Positions 49,218 through 58,417 are shown, counted from the first letter of the stretch. The stretch: 64,000 nt of DNA from Singulisphaera sp. (GCA_027451445.1 DAIDJG010000420.1:1-64000), one strand, 5' to 3'. The notes: generated by a model not told the origin, from the sequence alone. Translations and numbers: made by a program.

Positions 49218-49823
49218 TCACTTTAACGGTTCGAGAATAATCACTTCCTCCAGCACCACCGGCTTGAACCGACGGCACAACTTCTTGGCGAATCGATAAA
49301 GGCCGAACGCTCCTAATGTGATCGCCAAAAACGCGAGAACCGGAGCAATTAGAGACAGGATCGCCATTAAGATCGCAAAAACTGTTTCTATTATGTTGAA
49401 AATTGGGTTTGCTATACCTCCGGTCGCTGCTGTCATTCCTCCCCGAGCAAACGCCATCACCGTGCTGGTGCCTCCTGCGGCCGTCCCTCCTGCGACGGCT
49501 GACAGAATCCAACCCATTGCTGGGTCGACGTTTTCAACGATCCATCCGTGCGTCATGAGCGTCCCGGCAATGGAAGCCGAAGGGACCGAGATTACGTCGA
49601 GAGCGTGGTCGACCCAGGGAATCAGATAGCCCAAGATCTCAACCATCGTCGCTATCGACAGAATCAGAAGAGCTGGCCCCGTCATTGTCCATTCGAGTCC
49701 AGACCCAAGGTGCCAGCCGTATGTTCTTCCAAAAACGCCAACCGCAAGAAAGGGAACGAACACGCGGAATCCGCACGTCGCAGATAGGCTTATCCCAAGA
49801 ATCAGCGTAAGAACGGTGTTCAT
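49218..49823 (-). CDS. DUF4126-like multi-pass membrane protein
   Basis: MNTVLTLILGISLSATCGFRVFVPFLAVGVFGRTYGWHLGSGLEWTMTGPALLILSIATMVEILGYLIPWVDHALDVISVPSASIAGTLM. Confidence 0.8.
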   Translation of the reverse strand: MNTVLTLILGISLSATCGFRVFVPFLAVGVFGRTYGWHLGSGLEWTMTGPALLILSIATMVEILGYLIPWVDHALDVISVPSASIAGTLMTHGWIVENVDPAMGWILSAVAGGTAAGGTSTVMAFARGGMTAATGGIANPIFNIIETVFAILMAILSLIAPVLAFLAITLGAFGLYRFAKKLCRRFKPVVLEEVIILEPLK

Positions 49824-49844
49824 TGCCTTCTCCTTTCTTTTTCC

Positions 49845-49877
49845 TTGACTCACGACCTAGTGTACAAGATACTGTAC
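49845..49877 (+). promoter_or_regulatory. Putative promoter overlapped by dyad GTACA-N6-TGTAC
   Basis: TTGACT (49845-49850) - 17 nt - GATACT (49868-49873); dyad 49862-49877. Confidence 0.4.
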
Positions 49878-50193
49878 GCGACTGATGCGTTTAGCTCGCG
49901 ATGTTGCGGCTCCCCGGTGGAGTCTAATGCGAGGAAACGGGTCGGTTGCACACTTGGACCCACATCATGCCGCGCCTCGATTCCGAAGAGGGAACCGCCA
50001 AGGTCCGCGCTAGGATGCCGATGCTTCTCGCCTGGGAGATACCTATCTTCAGCTCCGACGGCACAGCAGACGGCTATCTTCGTCTCCTATGGATGAGTCA
50101 ACGTCGATGGAATCGAAGCCGGTCGTGCAAGTCTGGACTGTACAAGACGCTGCCGATCGGTCCCTTTATCGTCGCGGCGCGAATCGTGGATTT

Positions 50194-50652
50194 TTAATCA
50201 AACTCACCTTTATGCGAACGCGGGTTTCCGAGCCGTAGCTTTGGCTGCGGCTCTTTCTTTTCCGCGTCGGGATCGGGCCAGGGACCATTTGCGGCAATGT
50301 CTCGTTTTACCTGCACCGCTAGCCCTAACCCTGCGATTGCTGTGTCACGGTTGATCGCGCCGGCGGCTTTTAGGGATCGATAATTCTCAAGCACAAATCG
50401 CTCGTCGTCGGTAAGTCCCTCCGATGCCGCGGGAAACTCATCCATCTCGTCGTCGGCCAGATAGTCGAGCGTTACGCCAAGTGCCCTGGAAAGCCTTAGC
50501 GCAACGTCATCAAAGGGACGGACCGCGCCGTTCCACCAGCGGCTAACTGTGTTCTTGCTTACTCCGCCTACGGCTCGCGCAAGGTCGCTCTGGTTCCATC
50601 CTCTCGCCTCGCACAAAGAAGTCACCTTTTCGTCGAATGTCATGGTGTCCAT
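50194..50652 (-). CDS. CI-like HTH (XRE) repressor
   Basis: VTSLCEARGWNQSDLARAVGGVSKNTVSRWWNGAVRPFDDVALRLSRALGVTLDYL. Confidence 0.88.
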   Translation of the reverse strand: MDTMTFDEKVTSLCEARGWNQSDLARAVGGVSKNTVSRWWNGAVRPFDDVALRLSRALGVTLDYLADDEMDEFPAASEGLTDDERFVLENYRSLKAAGAINRDTAIAGLGLAVQVKRDIAANGPWPDPDAEKKEPQPKLRLGNPRSHKGEFD

Positions 50653-50720
50653 TCTGGGACTCCCAACTTCTGATTCGCAACCGCCTATCAGATCAGCCAA
50701 AAAAAATTTCCGTTTGGGTA

Positions 50721-50749
50721 TTGATCGTCCTAGAACTAGGACGTATTGT
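50721..50749 (+). promoter_or_regulatory. Early rightward promoter with operator in the spacer
   Basis: TTGATC-N17-TATTGT; spacer contains palindrome CGTCCTAG-AA-CTAGGACG (50726-50743). Confidence 0.65.
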
Positions 50750-50796
50750 GTCTTTGTGGACACTAACAGCCCTGACGAGGCCCAACAGGGAGAACT

Positions 50797-51027
50797 ATGG
50801 CACTCGAACCTCTGTATTCGCTTGAGGAAGGCGCCGACAAGTTGGAGACCTATCCAACGCTGCTGGCGAACATCCTTGATGAGCACGACATCGCCTATCG
50901 GACGATTGGCAAGAAGCGCCAGATTCGCGTGCTGAATGATGACGCGATCGAGCAAGCTCGCCCTCACGTCTTGGCCTGGATTAATCGTCCCCGCATGTCG
51001 AAAAGGCAAGCCGCCGCCACCGCCTGA
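50797..51027 (+). CDS. Early small DNA-binding-like protein (Cro/Xis position)
   Basis: YRTIGKKRQIRVLNDDAIEQARPHVLAW; first gene of the rightward early operon. Confidence 0.5.
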   Translation: MALEPLYSLEEGADKLETYPTLLANILDEHDIAYRTIGKKRQIRVLNDDAIEQARPHVLAWINRPRMSKRQAAATA

Positions 51028-51039
51028 CGGAGCCTGACC

Positions 51040-51234
51040 GTGCCGAAGCGCTCGCCTATCCCCGATCCGCCCGCGTCGCCCCAACCGGAGCATAAGCGGC
51101 TCACCGTCACGCTCCCCCCGGCGCTTCACGAGCGCGTGCGTCGGCTAGGCCACGTGGCCGGTAAATACGGCGGTCCCTCGAAGCTCGTCGAGGCGATCCT
51201 CGCTGAGCACTTGGAGCGCTACGAGCGCTCATAG
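51040..51234 (+). CDS. Small RHH-like protein
   Basis: [48 protein letters not shown]. Confidence 0.55.
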   Translation: MPKRSPIPDPPASPQPEHKRLTVTLPPALHERVRRLGHVAGKYGGPSKLVEAILAEHLERYERS

Positions 51235-51325
51235 TCGAAATGTCTTCGCGGTGTCATCGCGAATATTCAGACCTTTTCACACTCTTGGTGTGCGCGGAGA
51301 TTCCGCGCGCCGGAAAGGAACGTCC

Positions 51326-51985
51326 GTGACGAAGTTCACGATCAAGGATCGTTGGAACGGCTCGACGCTCTTTGAGCGCGAAGCGAACTCCCTCAAGGAG
51401 TTGTTGATCGCGCTGGTTTCGGAGAGGACCAACCTCATCAGAGCCAACCTCATCAGAGCCAACCTCAGCGGGGCCGACCTCAGCGGGGCCGACCTCATCA
51501 GAGCCAACCTCAGCGGGGCCGACCTCAGCGGGACCAACCTCAGCGGGGCCAACCTCAGCGGGGCCGACCTCAGCGGGACCAACCTCATCAGAGCCAACCT
51601 CAGCGGGGCCGACCTCAGCGGGACCGACCTCAGCGGGACCGACCTCAGCGGGGCCGACTGGGCCGGAACGCGGGACGACTTTGTCTCCGTGTTGAACTCC
51701 TGCCCTGCCGAGGTCTCGGGTCTGAGAACCGCGATCGTCGAGGGCAGGATCGACGGCTCGACCTACACCGGAGCTTGCGCCTGTCTCGTCGGGACGATCG
51801 CCAACGTTCGCGGAGAAAGCCCCTACTCCCTCCCCGATTTGGCGCCGAACAATAACCGCCCTGCCGAGCGTTTCTTTCTGGGAATTCGCATCGGCGACAC
51901 GCCCGAGTCTAACCCGCTTTCGAAGCTCGCCGTCGAGTGGATCGACGCGTGGAGCGCCGAACGAACAGTGGCCTCTGTCGGCTAA
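51326..51985 (+). CDS. Pentapeptide-repeat protein
   Basis: 16 consecutive pentapeptides [20 protein letters not shown] ... ADWAG; GTG start with AAGGA RBS. Confidence 0.9.
   Translation: MTKFTIKDRWNGSTLFEREANSLKELLIALVSERTNLIRANLIRANLSGADLSGADLIRANLSGADLSGTNLSGANLSGADLSGTNLIRANLSGADLSGTDLSGTDLSGADWAGTRDDFVSVLNSCPAEVSGLRTAIVEGRIDGSTYTGACACLVGTIANVRGESPYSLPDLAPNNNRPAERFFLGIRIGDTPESNPLSKLAVEWIDAWSAERTVASVG
51428..51667 (+). repeat. 15-bp tandem repeat tract encoding the pentapeptides
   Basis: 16 units of variants AACCTCAGCGGGGCC / GACCTCAGCGGGACC / AACCTCATCAGAGCC. Confidence 0.92.
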
Positions 51986-51995
51986 GGAGCTCGTC

Positions 51996-52385
51996 TTGCC
52001 CACGTTCCTCATTACCATCGAGTCCCACGATCCGCCTCAGGCGGTCTCGACTCCGTTCGACGCAGACTCAGACCGTCACGCCGTGCGCGGTGGTAAAGCG
52101 TACGTCGCCGCAATCCGATCCGCCTTCAAGGGCGACGTCACCCGCTTCATGGTCGACACTCTCTCGATCGGTCGTTTCAACCACGCGACCGGCCTGATTG
52201 AAACGACGTCTGACGTGCGGCTTTTTGACTCGGCCGACGAAGACGTCGAATTCCGCAAGTTGGTCGCTGCGTTTCATCTGCCGAAGGGCGATCTCGACCC
52301 GCCTGCGGTCGACCCGCCGATCGTAGCGCCTGGCCACAGCCATGCCCACACGCTACAGCCCGGTGCCCGATCTGGACCTCTCTGA
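51996..52385 (+). CDS. Hypothetical phage early protein
   Basis: MPTFLITIESHDPPQAVSTPFDADSDRHAVRGGKAYVAAIRSAFKGDVTRF. Confidence 0.5.
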   Translation: MPTFLITIESHDPPQAVSTPFDADSDRHAVRGGKAYVAAIRSAFKGDVTRFMVDTLSIGRFNHATGLIETTSDVRLFDSADEDVEFRKLVAAFHLPKGDLDPPAVDPPIVAPGHSHAHTLQPGARSGPL

Positions 52386-52736
52386 ATGCTGAGGAGGCCC
52401 TCTGTGCAACGCCTCGCTTACGTTCTCGCCCGCGATGTGCGCGGGACCCCGATGTACCTGGCCCGTCGTTCGGGCTCGAACCTGATGGAAGACAGCTCGC
52501 CGCTCGAGGCTATGCGCTTCGAGACGCTTCGGGTGCTGGGCGACTTCGTTGATCGTCTGCCGACGCGCGAAACGCTCGCCGAGAAGGGCCACAAGCTCAG
52601 TCCGAACGACCTCTCGCATCGCGAGGAGTTCGACGGCGGCGGCTACAAGGCCAAGCTTCTCCGCTTTGACATCGACGTCGTTGAAACCGTTGAACTCACA
52701 CCAAAGGGAAGGGCCTCAGCGATTGCGACTCGCTGA
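52386..52736 (+). CDS. Hypothetical phage early protein
   Basis: Collinear ORF in early operon. Confidence 0.5.
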   Translation: MLRRPSVQRLAYVLARDVRGTPMYLARRSGSNLMEDSSPLEAMRFETLRVLGDFVDRLPTRETLAEKGHKLSPNDLSHREEFDGGGYKAKLLRFDIDVVETVELTPKGRASAIATR

Positions 52737-52754
52737 GGCCCTGGAGGTCTATTC

Positions 52755-53066
52755 GTGCTCACCCAATCGTACGCTTCCGCTGGTCCCAAGCCAACCCCAG
52801 TCATGCTCGCCAAGCGGGCTTTCGACCTCGTCGCGGCCGCTGCTGAATGCCGCTCTTTGCCCGACGAGCAACGCGGGCTCATCAGGGAGGCCCGGGCCGT
52901 CGTCGCAGATCTCGGCGAGGCGCTCGATCTCGCCGCGTTCAACGAAAACGACCGGTTTCGTTGCAAGCAGGCAAGCGACATGCTCCGTCAGGCCGCGCGG
53001 AATGTTATGCGGCCGTTTTCTTTGACGTACGCGCAGCTTTGCCTGGAGAAGATCGCCGGTAACTGA
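52755..53066 (+). CDS. Hypothetical phage early protein
   Basis: MLTQSYASAGPKPTPVMLAKRAFDLVAAAAECRSLPDEQRGLIREARAVVADLGEALDLAAF. Confidence 0.5.
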   Translation: MLTQSYASAGPKPTPVMLAKRAFDLVAAAAECRSLPDEQRGLIREARAVVADLGEALDLAAFNENDRFRCKQASDMLRQAARNVMRPFSLTYAQLCLEKIAGN

Positions 53067-53088
53067 CACCCAACGAAGGGACGCAACC

Positions 53089-53265
53089 ATGCTGGTGCTT
53101 ACGAGAAAACGCGGGGAACGGATCGTCATTGACGGCCGGATCATCGTCACTGTCGAGCAGATCTGCGAGGGCAAGGTGAGGCTTGGCTTCATCGCCGACA
53201 AGTCGGTCTCGATCCATCGCGAGGAGGTTCAACTGGCGATCGAGAGCGAAGGGAGGTCCTCGTGA
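53089..53265 (+). CDS. csrA: CsrA family carbon storage regulator
   Basis: Translated by hand: MLVLTRKRGERIVIDGRIIVTVEQICEGKVRLGFIADKSVSIHREEVQLAIESEGRSS*; conserved MLVLTR and VSIHREEV. Below the ORF-track length cutoff. Confidence 0.93.
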   Translation: MLVLTRKRGERIVIDGRIIVTVEQICEGKVRLGFIADKSVSIHREEVQLAIESEGRSS

Positions 53266-53588
53266 ACGATCCGAACGTCGACCATCGCCTGGCGGCTCGT
53301 CGGCTGATTAAGAAGTGGAAGGCCAACCGAAAACATCGATTTCGGCTGGAGAAGCGCCTCGCGAAGCTCAACGACGATCATTCCAGGCTGGAAGAGATTG
53401 AGGGCGACCTCGAGGCCTCGATCTGCAAAGCGCTCCTCGCGGCCGGCGACCTGGTGATCGACGGCAAGGTTTACACGACGCGCGAGGTTACCGAGCTGGG
53501 CGAGACATATCACCGGCTCGACGTTCTTACGGTTCCTAACGACGTCTCTTCAGTCGCCTTCGAGCTAGCCGCGGGGAGCGTGGCGTGA
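53262..53588 (+). CDS. Hypothetical coiled-coil phage protein
   Basis: GTGA overlap with csrA stop; WKANRKHRFRLEKRLAKLNDDHSRLEEIEGDLEASICKALLAAGDLVIDGKVY. Confidence 0.6.
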   Translation: MNDPNVDHRLAARRLIKKWKANRKHRFRLEKRLAKLNDDHSRLEEIEGDLEASICKALLAAGDLVIDGKVYTTREVTELGETYHRLDVLTVPNDVSSVAFELAAGSVA

Positions 53589-53902
53589 AGACCGCGCGTC
53601 GCCGGCAACCCCGTTACACCGCGGCCGACTGGCCCTTCTGGCGGCCGGGAAGCAACCCGGTCGCCAGCGAGACGCCTTCCGAAGTCCTTCGCATCGGTCG
53701 TCTGTACTTCGCGGGACGGTGCTTGCACGAGGGCCGACCGCAATGGACTCACGATCGCCCACTCATCGAGGTGATCGAGGCCTCTCCTGGGGCCCGCAAC
53801 AAATACCACCGGGCCGGTGATTGGCTCTTCGGCCTGTTCGACCACGGTCGATCGACGCTCAGCGTCATTCCCGCGTTCAGTCGCCTTTATTCCAGGAGCT
53901 GA
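53585..53902 (+). CDS. Hypothetical phage protein
   Basis: ATGA-type overlap with upstream gene. Confidence 0.5.
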   Translation: MKTARRRQPRYTAADWPFWRPGSNPVASETPSEVLRIGRLYFAGRCLHEGRPQWTHDRPLIEVIEASPGARNKYHRAGDWLFGLFDHGRSTLSVIPAFSRLYSRS

Positions 53903-53905
53903 CCC

Positions 53906-54865
53906 ATGGCCACTGCTGAGTTGGCCGAGCCGACTCTCCTCGAGCTGCCTTTCGAGACCAGTCCCCAGGTTGACAAGATTCTCCCCGCGCTCATCAGCGC
54001 TCAGGCAAAGATTCAGCCCGCGGTGAAAGACTGTCAAAATTCCCATTTTAAGAGTTCGTACGCAGATCTCGCTGCCGTATATGACGCCTGCATGCCGCAC
54101 TTGAACGGCGCTCAGATCCTCGTCACTCACCCCCTACGACCCATCACCGGGGCCATCGAGGTCGCGTGCGTCCTGTGGCATGTGTCCGGTCAGTGGGCGC
54201 GCAGTCGCCTTGAAATGGCCTGCGATGCTCGTCGGCCGCAAGAGATTGGCAGCGCGATCACCTACGCTCGCCGTTACCTTCTGGTTTCCCTTCTCGCGAT
54301 CAAGACGGAGGACGACGACGGCGAAGCCGCGCACGGCCGGGGCCTCGGCCAAAATGGCCACCGAGAACAACCGCGGCGGGATACGCCTCAGCAACGCGCT
54401 CAGGCGACACAAACACCAGTGACGAACGGTGCGCGGCGCCAAAACGATACCGGGAAACCCCAAACGTCTCAGTCAGAGACCTGGTCGTCCTGGATTGTCG
54501 ACTTCCTCGCTCGCAAGAACGGGGACTTCTTGAACGATCAGGCGATCCATAACGTCGACAAGACGAAGCGCAAAAAGGAGTTGATGAACCAGTATCAGGC
54601 CGTCAACTTCATCGCTTCCGAGCTGCTTCGGGCGGGCACGATTCAGTCGAAGCATATCGAGCAGAGCGACAACCCTGGAAAGCGGGATGCAAAGAAGGCC
54701 GCTGACATCGTCGCCCGATGCTTCGCCAAGCATTCCGACTGGGTGAAAGAGCTCATTGCTGACCACTTCGCCGAGAAGGTCAACCAGGCAGCTATCGAAC
54801 TTCGGATGTGGAACCCGGATGCGGATCCCGTCGAGCAAGACGGCTCGCCTGACGTTCCCTATTGA
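53906..54865 (+). CDS. ERF family single-strand annealing recombinase
   Basis: KILPALISAQAKIQPAVKDCQNSHFKSSYADLAAVYDACMPHLNGAQILVTHPL...IGSAITYARRYLLVSLLAI. Confidence 0.92.
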   Translation: MATAELAEPTLLELPFETSPQVDKILPALISAQAKIQPAVKDCQNSHFKSSYADLAAVYDACMPHLNGAQILVTHPLRPITGAIEVACVLWHVSGQWARSRLEMACDARRPQEIGSAITYARRYLLVSLLAIKTEDDDGEAAHGRGLGQNGHREQPRRDTPQQRAQATQTPVTNGARRQNDTGKPQTSQSETWSSWIVDFLARKNGDFLNDQAIHNVDKTKRKKELMNQYQAVNFIASELLRAGTIQSKHIEQSDNPGKRDAKKAADIVARCFAKHSDWVKELIADHFAEKVNQAAIELRMWNPDADPVEQDGSPDVPY

Positions 54866-54951
54866 CGGTGAAGGGCCGGTCACGTGTCGCGCGTGACCGG
54901 CCCTAACGTTTCGCGGCACCACTCATAGACAAACCGCAAGGGCATTATACG

Positions 54952-55746
54952 ATGCACGCCTACAACTTGGCTACCCGTCGCGACCTTGGCGCTTTCGCAC
55001 GTCTCCTCATCCCGATCCTCGAGCGTAAGGCACGTGGGTTCGCCGAGTGCTGGTCCAGCAACGAAACACTCGCCAGCGCGCTCGGCTGTTGCGAGCGAAC
55101 CCTCCGGCACGCGCTCGACCAGCTCGAGCATTCCGGGTTGATTCTGCGTATCCGGGATTACTCCCTCAAGTCCAGGAGACGGATCAAGCTTCTCTGGAAG
55201 GAATGCCGGGACCTTTTTAGCTCATCGGTGGCGGCAGATACGTCCCCCGACTTGGAGGCGCATTTTGCCGCCAGCTCCGAGGTCCCCCCACACCCCCCTA
55301 TAGAAGTCCCTGAGGGGAGTAGCGAGAAAGAGAGCGACGTCGAGCCACAACCGACGGCCCTCGAAACGCCGCTGCCGTCTTGCCCTCCTCAAAAGCCTCA
55401 GCAGGAAGAACGTCGCAAGGCTACTCCCGCCGAGGTGGATGCCGCCGCCGTCAAGGCCGCTCCCATTCTGCGTGTTGACACACCGACGGCCCGGGCCCGC
55501 GTCGTCGCCCTGGCGAAGCGGTGGGGCCTCTCGTGGGTCGTTGCTGCACTCGAGCGGGCCGAGGTCAAGGCCGCGCAAGAGCCGCTCCGGAACCCCTCGG
55601 GCTACGTCGTTCGTACGCTCGAGGGCTTCCAGGCCGAGGGCGGTCCGCCGGCGCCTCCCCCTGCGCCGATCAGTGACGCGGAGTTTATGGCCCGGCTCGA
55701 CGCGGTCGAGGCCGAGAGGAGGGCGTTCATTGAAAGCCTCTCTTGA
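54952..55746 (+). CDS. Helix-turn-helix replication-initiator-like protein
   Basis: ETLASALGCCERTLRHALDQLEHSGLILRIRDYSLKSRRRIKLLWKE. Confidence 0.65.
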   Translation: MHAYNLATRRDLGAFARLLIPILERKARGFAECWSSNETLASALGCCERTLRHALDQLEHSGLILRIRDYSLKSRRRIKLLWKECRDLFSSSVAADTSPDLEAHFAASSEVPPHPPIEVPEGSSEKESDVEPQPTALETPLPSCPPQKPQQEERRKATPAEVDAAAVKAAPILRVDTPTARARVVALAKRWGLSWVVAALERAEVKAAQEPLRNPSGYVVRTLEGFQAEGGPPAPPPAPISDAEFMARLDAVEAERRAFIESLS

Positions 55747-56296
55747 GTTTTTGCCGATCTTCTTGCGCGAGCATCTTGCACGTCACCCGCGTGCGGGATT
55801 GCCTGCGATCGAGTCCAAGGAGGGCGGGGTTGTTTACGCCTCGTGGCGGAAGCTCCTCGGCCAGATCGAAGGCCTCGATTACGACGCGCTGACTATCGCC
55901 TCCGAACGGCTCATCGTCGAGCCGGCCAGCGACAAGAAGCACTTCACGGCCTTGGCCGCGTTTGCCGCCGAGGTCGTGTTGGCCAAGGAAGCCGCGAAGC
56001 GCGGCGGTAAACCGCGGCAAGATCTCTCCACGCATGAGGGCTCTAAAGCGGCATCCCTCGGTTGCGAGCGATGCCATGGCGGAGGCCTTGTCACCGTTTT
56101 CCGGCGGCCGCCCGTCCCTGAGCGTTGCCCCCCTGCCGTTGCTGCGCATTGCGTCTGCGCGATGGGCCGTTGGATGCGTCGGCGTCTTGAAGCACAGGAC
56201 CCCGTTCTGGCTCGGCGAGTCGTCGACCTCGACCTGGTCCTACGCGGTCCGTCCGATTGGGTTGTTGATCCCGAGTTCGAACGCGCCCCCTACTGA
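55730..56296 (+). CDS. Hypothetical phage protein with CxxC pairs
   Basis: TTG start overlapping upstream gene; CERCHGGGLVTVFRRPPVPERCPPAVAAHCVC. Confidence 0.55.
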   Translation: MKASLEFLPIFLREHLARHPRAGLPAIESKEGGVVYASWRKLLGQIEGLDYDALTIASERLIVEPASDKKHFTALAAFAAEVVLAKEAAKRGGKPRQDLSTHEGSKAASLGCERCHGGGLVTVFRRPPVPERCPPAVAAHCVCAMGRWMRRRLEAQDPVLARRVVDLDLVLRGPSDWVVDPEFERAPY

Positions 56297-56306
56297 GGAG
56301 TTTCCC

Positions 56307-58391
56307 GTGGCAACCGTGTATGAGCCTGCCGACAAGGGATCGGACGTCGTTGACCTCATGGAGCGAGTGCTGCAAAAGTTCGAGCGGTTCCGACCGATAC
56401 GGGATTGCGACGCCCGGATTGAGATCCTCTGGGCGAGCAACGAGGACGATCATCCGATTCGCTGGGGTGGCTGTCCGGCGGTGTGGAAGACAAAGGTCGT
56501 CGGTGGCGAGGAGCGGAGTCGCGGCGGTCCGGATGTTCGGATCCTGCTCGACGAGCGTCGGTTCAATCATCAGTCGGGGCTCGAGCAAGAGGCAACGCTC
56601 TTCAGTGCCCTCTACGGTCTCACCTGGTCGAAGAAGCTCGACGCCTACAAGCGGCCGAAGTTCCGCCTCGAGGTGTTCAACATCCACGTTACGGGGTTCA
56701 TTCAAGCCTACCAGGAATACGGCCGCCATTCGCTCGAGTCGAGGTCGTACGAGGTTCTGAAGAACGCATTCTCGCAGTTGCTGTTGTCGTTTGGTGATCA
56801 GACCGAGTCGACCGAGGCCTTGGCATCCGGCCGTACTCCGGAGGACGTCATCCGTCGCGTCATCAGTGCCCTCGAGGCATTCGACGATCAGGCGAGGGTC
56901 GAGTTTGGACAGACCTCGCTGAGCGAACTTGAGCTCCCGGAGTTGCTGGTCACTCAGCTTGACGGCCAGGGTTACGAGACCGTCGACAACGTTCTGGCGC
57001 GCGTCACTCGCGGGTTCTTTCTGGACCGCATCGACCATATGAACGAGTCTCGCGCGTTGATGGTCGCCGAAACGATCGCGGTCAAGTTTGCGGCCTGGTC
57101 GGCGGCATTGCTCCGCGCGTCCGCGGCGAAACTTAACGACGACGTTGCGGCCGCGGTTCGGACGGTCGAGGCCTCCAGGGCGGAAGTCAACGCCGCGTTC
57201 CCGATCGCCGAGTCGCCGACCGACGAGGCCGCGGAGTGGCGAAAATTGTTTCTCCGCGTTCTTGACGTCCCATCGTCCGTTCTCGGACGGATCCAGGATT
57301 CGACGGAGATGCTCACTCTCGGGGAACTCGATGATTTCTACGCCGAATTCGATGAGGATCACGAGGGAGCTATCGAGGCGCTGGCGACGACTTGCGGTAT
57401 CACCTCCGATGAGGCTCGATCGGTGTTTGATGCTCTTGCGAGCGTTCACACCGAGCCAACGTCGGCCCCCTCGACCTGGCGCGAACTGTCGATCGATGCT
57501 CTCGGTCTTGATGCCGACCTTGTCCAGCTCGCCCGGCAAGCGGGGGTCGACACCGCGGGCGCGCTCGACGCCTGGCTCCGCGGCGACTCCAAGGGGCTCG
57601 AGGACTCGGCCCGCGATGCCTATATCGAAGCGCTCGACGCGGTCGAGATGCCGAACCGCTCGTGTCAGCGCTGCCTGTTTGTTCGTGCCGGCGGCGACGT
57701 CTGCCCGCGGTGTCAGTCGAAGGCCTGGAACCGCACGGCGGACGATCCTGGCAAGCTCGACGAACTGCAGGCGCAGTCGTGGAAGGCCGCGGCGGAACAC
57801 TCCAGCCTCGACATTTACGGGCAGGGAGAGCGCGAGCCGGATCCGTCTTCACCGGGAACGCTTCGGATCGGCACCAAGGATGTGCCGATCAAGGGGCCGA
57901 TGGTCGAAGAGGACGATGCCAAGCCGAAGAAACGGCGTAAGCCTAAGCTGAAGAGCTTTGACGTCTACGATTGCCCGATCGGCGGAAGCAGTCGGAAATT
58001 CGTCGGCACTGTCGAGGCCTCGGATCCTGACAAGGCCAAGCAAGAGGCGATCGGTCGATTCCCCGAGCTGAAAGGGCGGCCGGTGACTGACCTTCGCGTT
58101 GTCGTCGTTCCTACGCCGAAGACGCCAAAGCAGCGCGATGCGTTCTACGGCAACCGCGAAGATCCCGCCGAGGTCAACCCGTTGCTCGATCTCTTTTCTG
58201 TGTATCAGGCCAGGAAGAAGGTTCCTCTCTACCTGGTCCGGGCGACGTCGCTTCGCGAGGCCGTCGACTACGTGAAGTCTCAGCATCCGGCAACCTCGAA
58301 ACTCGACGTCAAGCCCGCGCCGGTCGACTTCGACACGAAGGGCTTTATCGTCAAGATCGCCGTCAAGAGTCCTGCTGCGGCGGCCATTTGA
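56307..58391 (+). CDS. Large phage protein with degenerate PhageMetallopep-like domain, HhH-like middle and zinc ribbon
   Basis: CDARIEILWAS...GGPDVRILLDERRFNHQSGLEQEATLFSALYGLTW...KLDAYKRPKFRLEVFNIHVTGFIQAYQEYG; CQRCLFVRAGGDVCPRC. Confidence 0.55.
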   Translation: MATVYEPADKGSDVVDLMERVLQKFERFRPIRDCDARIEILWASNEDDHPIRWGGCPAVWKTKVVGGEERSRGGPDVRILLDERRFNHQSGLEQEATLFSALYGLTWSKKLDAYKRPKFRLEVFNIHVTGFIQAYQEYGRHSLESRSYEVLKNAFSQLLLSFGDQTESTEALASGRTPEDVIRRVISALEAFDDQARVEFGQTSLSELELPELLVTQLDGQGYETVDNVLARVTRGFFLDRIDHMNESRALMVAETIAVKFAAWSAALLRASAAKLNDDVAAAVRTVEASRAEVNAAFPIAESPTDEAAEWRKLFLRVLDVPSSVLGRIQDSTEMLTLGELDDFYAEFDEDHEGAIEALATTCGITSDEARSVFDALASVHTEPTSAPSTWRELSIDALGLDADLVQLARQAGVDTAGALDAWLRGDSKGLEDSARDAYIEALDAVEMPNRSCQRCLFVRAGGDVCPRCQSKAWNRTADDPGKLDELQAQSWKAAAEHSSLDIYGQGEREPDPSSPGTLRIGTKDVPIKGPMVEEDDAKPKKRRKPKLKSFDVYDCPIGGSSRKFVGTVEASDPDKAKQEAIGRFPELKGRPVTDLRVVVVPTPKTPKQRDAFYGNREDPAEVNPLLDLFSVYQARKKVPLYLVRATSLREAVDYVKSQHPATSKLDVKPAPVDFDTKGFIVKIAVKSPAAAAI

Positions 58392-58417
58392 TCGGCTCGA
58401 GGATAACCGAGGATTCT

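Noticed and set aside
51254-52018. 254-aa minus-strand ORF with GPAEV repeats
   Set aside because: Antisense shadow of the 15-bp pentapeptide-repeat tract.
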